A stretch of 51,032 nucleotides of DNA, from positions 1 through 51,032 of the forward strand of contig NZ_BAHD01000053.1 of the NCBI RefSeq assembly GCF_000298215.1, read 5' to 3'. Origin of the DNA: Kineosphaera limosa NBRC 100340 (lineage in GTDB: Bacteria > Actinomycetota > Actinomycetes > Actinomycetales > Dermatophilaceae). The notes under the pieces are model-generated. The model ran no database searches, was not told the DNA's origin, and saw only the letters and a program-made list of their open reading frames with translations. This document shows positions 50,856 through 51,032 of the stretch, piece by piece (the first letter of the stretch is position 1; each line of letters starts with the position of its first letter). The position numbers and the translations under genes were made by a program.

Positions 50856-51032
50856 TCACGCAGGCTGCGGATCTGCCGGGCGGCGCCGAGCAACCTGCTC
50901 GCGTCGTGCCGACCGCATCACGCCCTGGACCTCGGTGAAATCCGGAGGAGGTACCGCATAGCCCTCGATCGTCGAGGCCTCCGGGTCCGCAGGTGAGAGC
51001 AGGTCGTCGCTGTTAAGACGATCAGGGCTCCT
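50856..51032 (-). CDS. C-terminal end of an unassigned protein (5' part outside window)
   Basis: The minus strand is open from the window edge for 58 codons to TGA at 50856-50858 (…DLLSPADPEASTIEGYAV then PPPDFTEVQGVMRSARREQV…). Pro/Asp/Arg-rich composition fits a coding C-terminus in this genome, but I do not recognise a family. Chance openness in GC-rich DNA is possible. Confidence 0.4.
   Translation of the reverse strand, partial: RSPDRLNSDDLLSPADPEASTIEGYAVPPPDFTEVQGVMRSARREQVARRRPADPQPA

Noticed and set aside
1-51032. tRNA/rRNA genes, insertion sequences, integrase or att sites marking the island ends
   Set aside because: No cloverleaf, rRNA, transposase or integrase motif was recognised; island borders are inferred only from gene content and scars.

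Overview
The window reads as a chromosomal segment of a high-GC Gram-positive actinobacterium. Coding density is high, third codon positions are strongly G/C, many genes start with GTG or TTG, stop/start overlaps are frequent, and a heme-uptake operon carries a DtxR/IdeR-type iron box. The species cannot be fixed from the sequence.

About two thirds (roughly 1-34.2 kb, with an outlier at 43.2-45.8 kb) is a dense defence and toxin-antitoxin island. From the left: an AbiEi-type antitoxin overlapping a helix-hairpin-helix partner (minus); a nucleotidyltransferase/HEPN (MNT-HEPN) pair (plus); a PLD-SF2-DUF3427 helicase broken by a one-base frameshift (minus); a six-gene, tightly overlapping operon of about 13.8 kb (plus) with a type III-like restriction helicase-nuclease, a beta-class DNA methyltransferase, a DUF262/GmrSD-like protein, a UvrD helicase fused to an Fe-S RecB-type nuclease, an SMC/RloC-like ATPase with a CxxC hook motif and a small HEPN-like protein; an IetA/IetS pair (AAA+ ATPase plus subtilisin-like protease, minus); a DUF2075 nuclease-helicase interrupted by an in-frame TAG; a GTGA-coupled toxin-antitoxin pair with a perfect operator; a very large SF1 helicase next to a 2OG-Fe(II) oxygenase; and an Abi_2 (AbiF/AbiD) HEPN protein preceded by a structured-RNA candidate.

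The island also carries decayed pieces of its own gene families. A DUF3427 helicase C-terminus lies at 1.8 kb, a helicase PLD fragment and an AbiEi C-terminus at 6.2-6.4 kb, an oxygenase fragment at 33.0 kb, and oxygenase plus SF1-helicase 3' ends at 44.5-44.7 kb. This suggests repeated duplication, replacement and loss of modules.

The right part is more housekeeping-like: a VOC protein, a GMC oxidoreductase, AroQ, the heme importer HmuTUV with an IdeR-box promoter, a MarR regulator, an ECF sigma factor (frameshifted) with two YCII proteins, an AAA_14/DUF4143 ATPase, a class II Fic protein behind a duplicated inverted repeat, a sugar epimerase/LacI divergent pair sharing a 17-bp inverted-repeat operator, a nucleotidyltransferase, a DUF4253 protein, a small gene with a nonsense codon 7, and cyanase.

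The best candidates for an undescribed system are the six-gene operon (especially its ATPase + HEPN tail), the SF1 helicase + 2OG oxygenase pair, and the AbiEi-type + HhH pair. No transposase, integrase, CRISPR array, tRNA or rRNA was found. Four genes carry single-base lesions; these may be real decay or sequencing errors and should be checked on raw reads.
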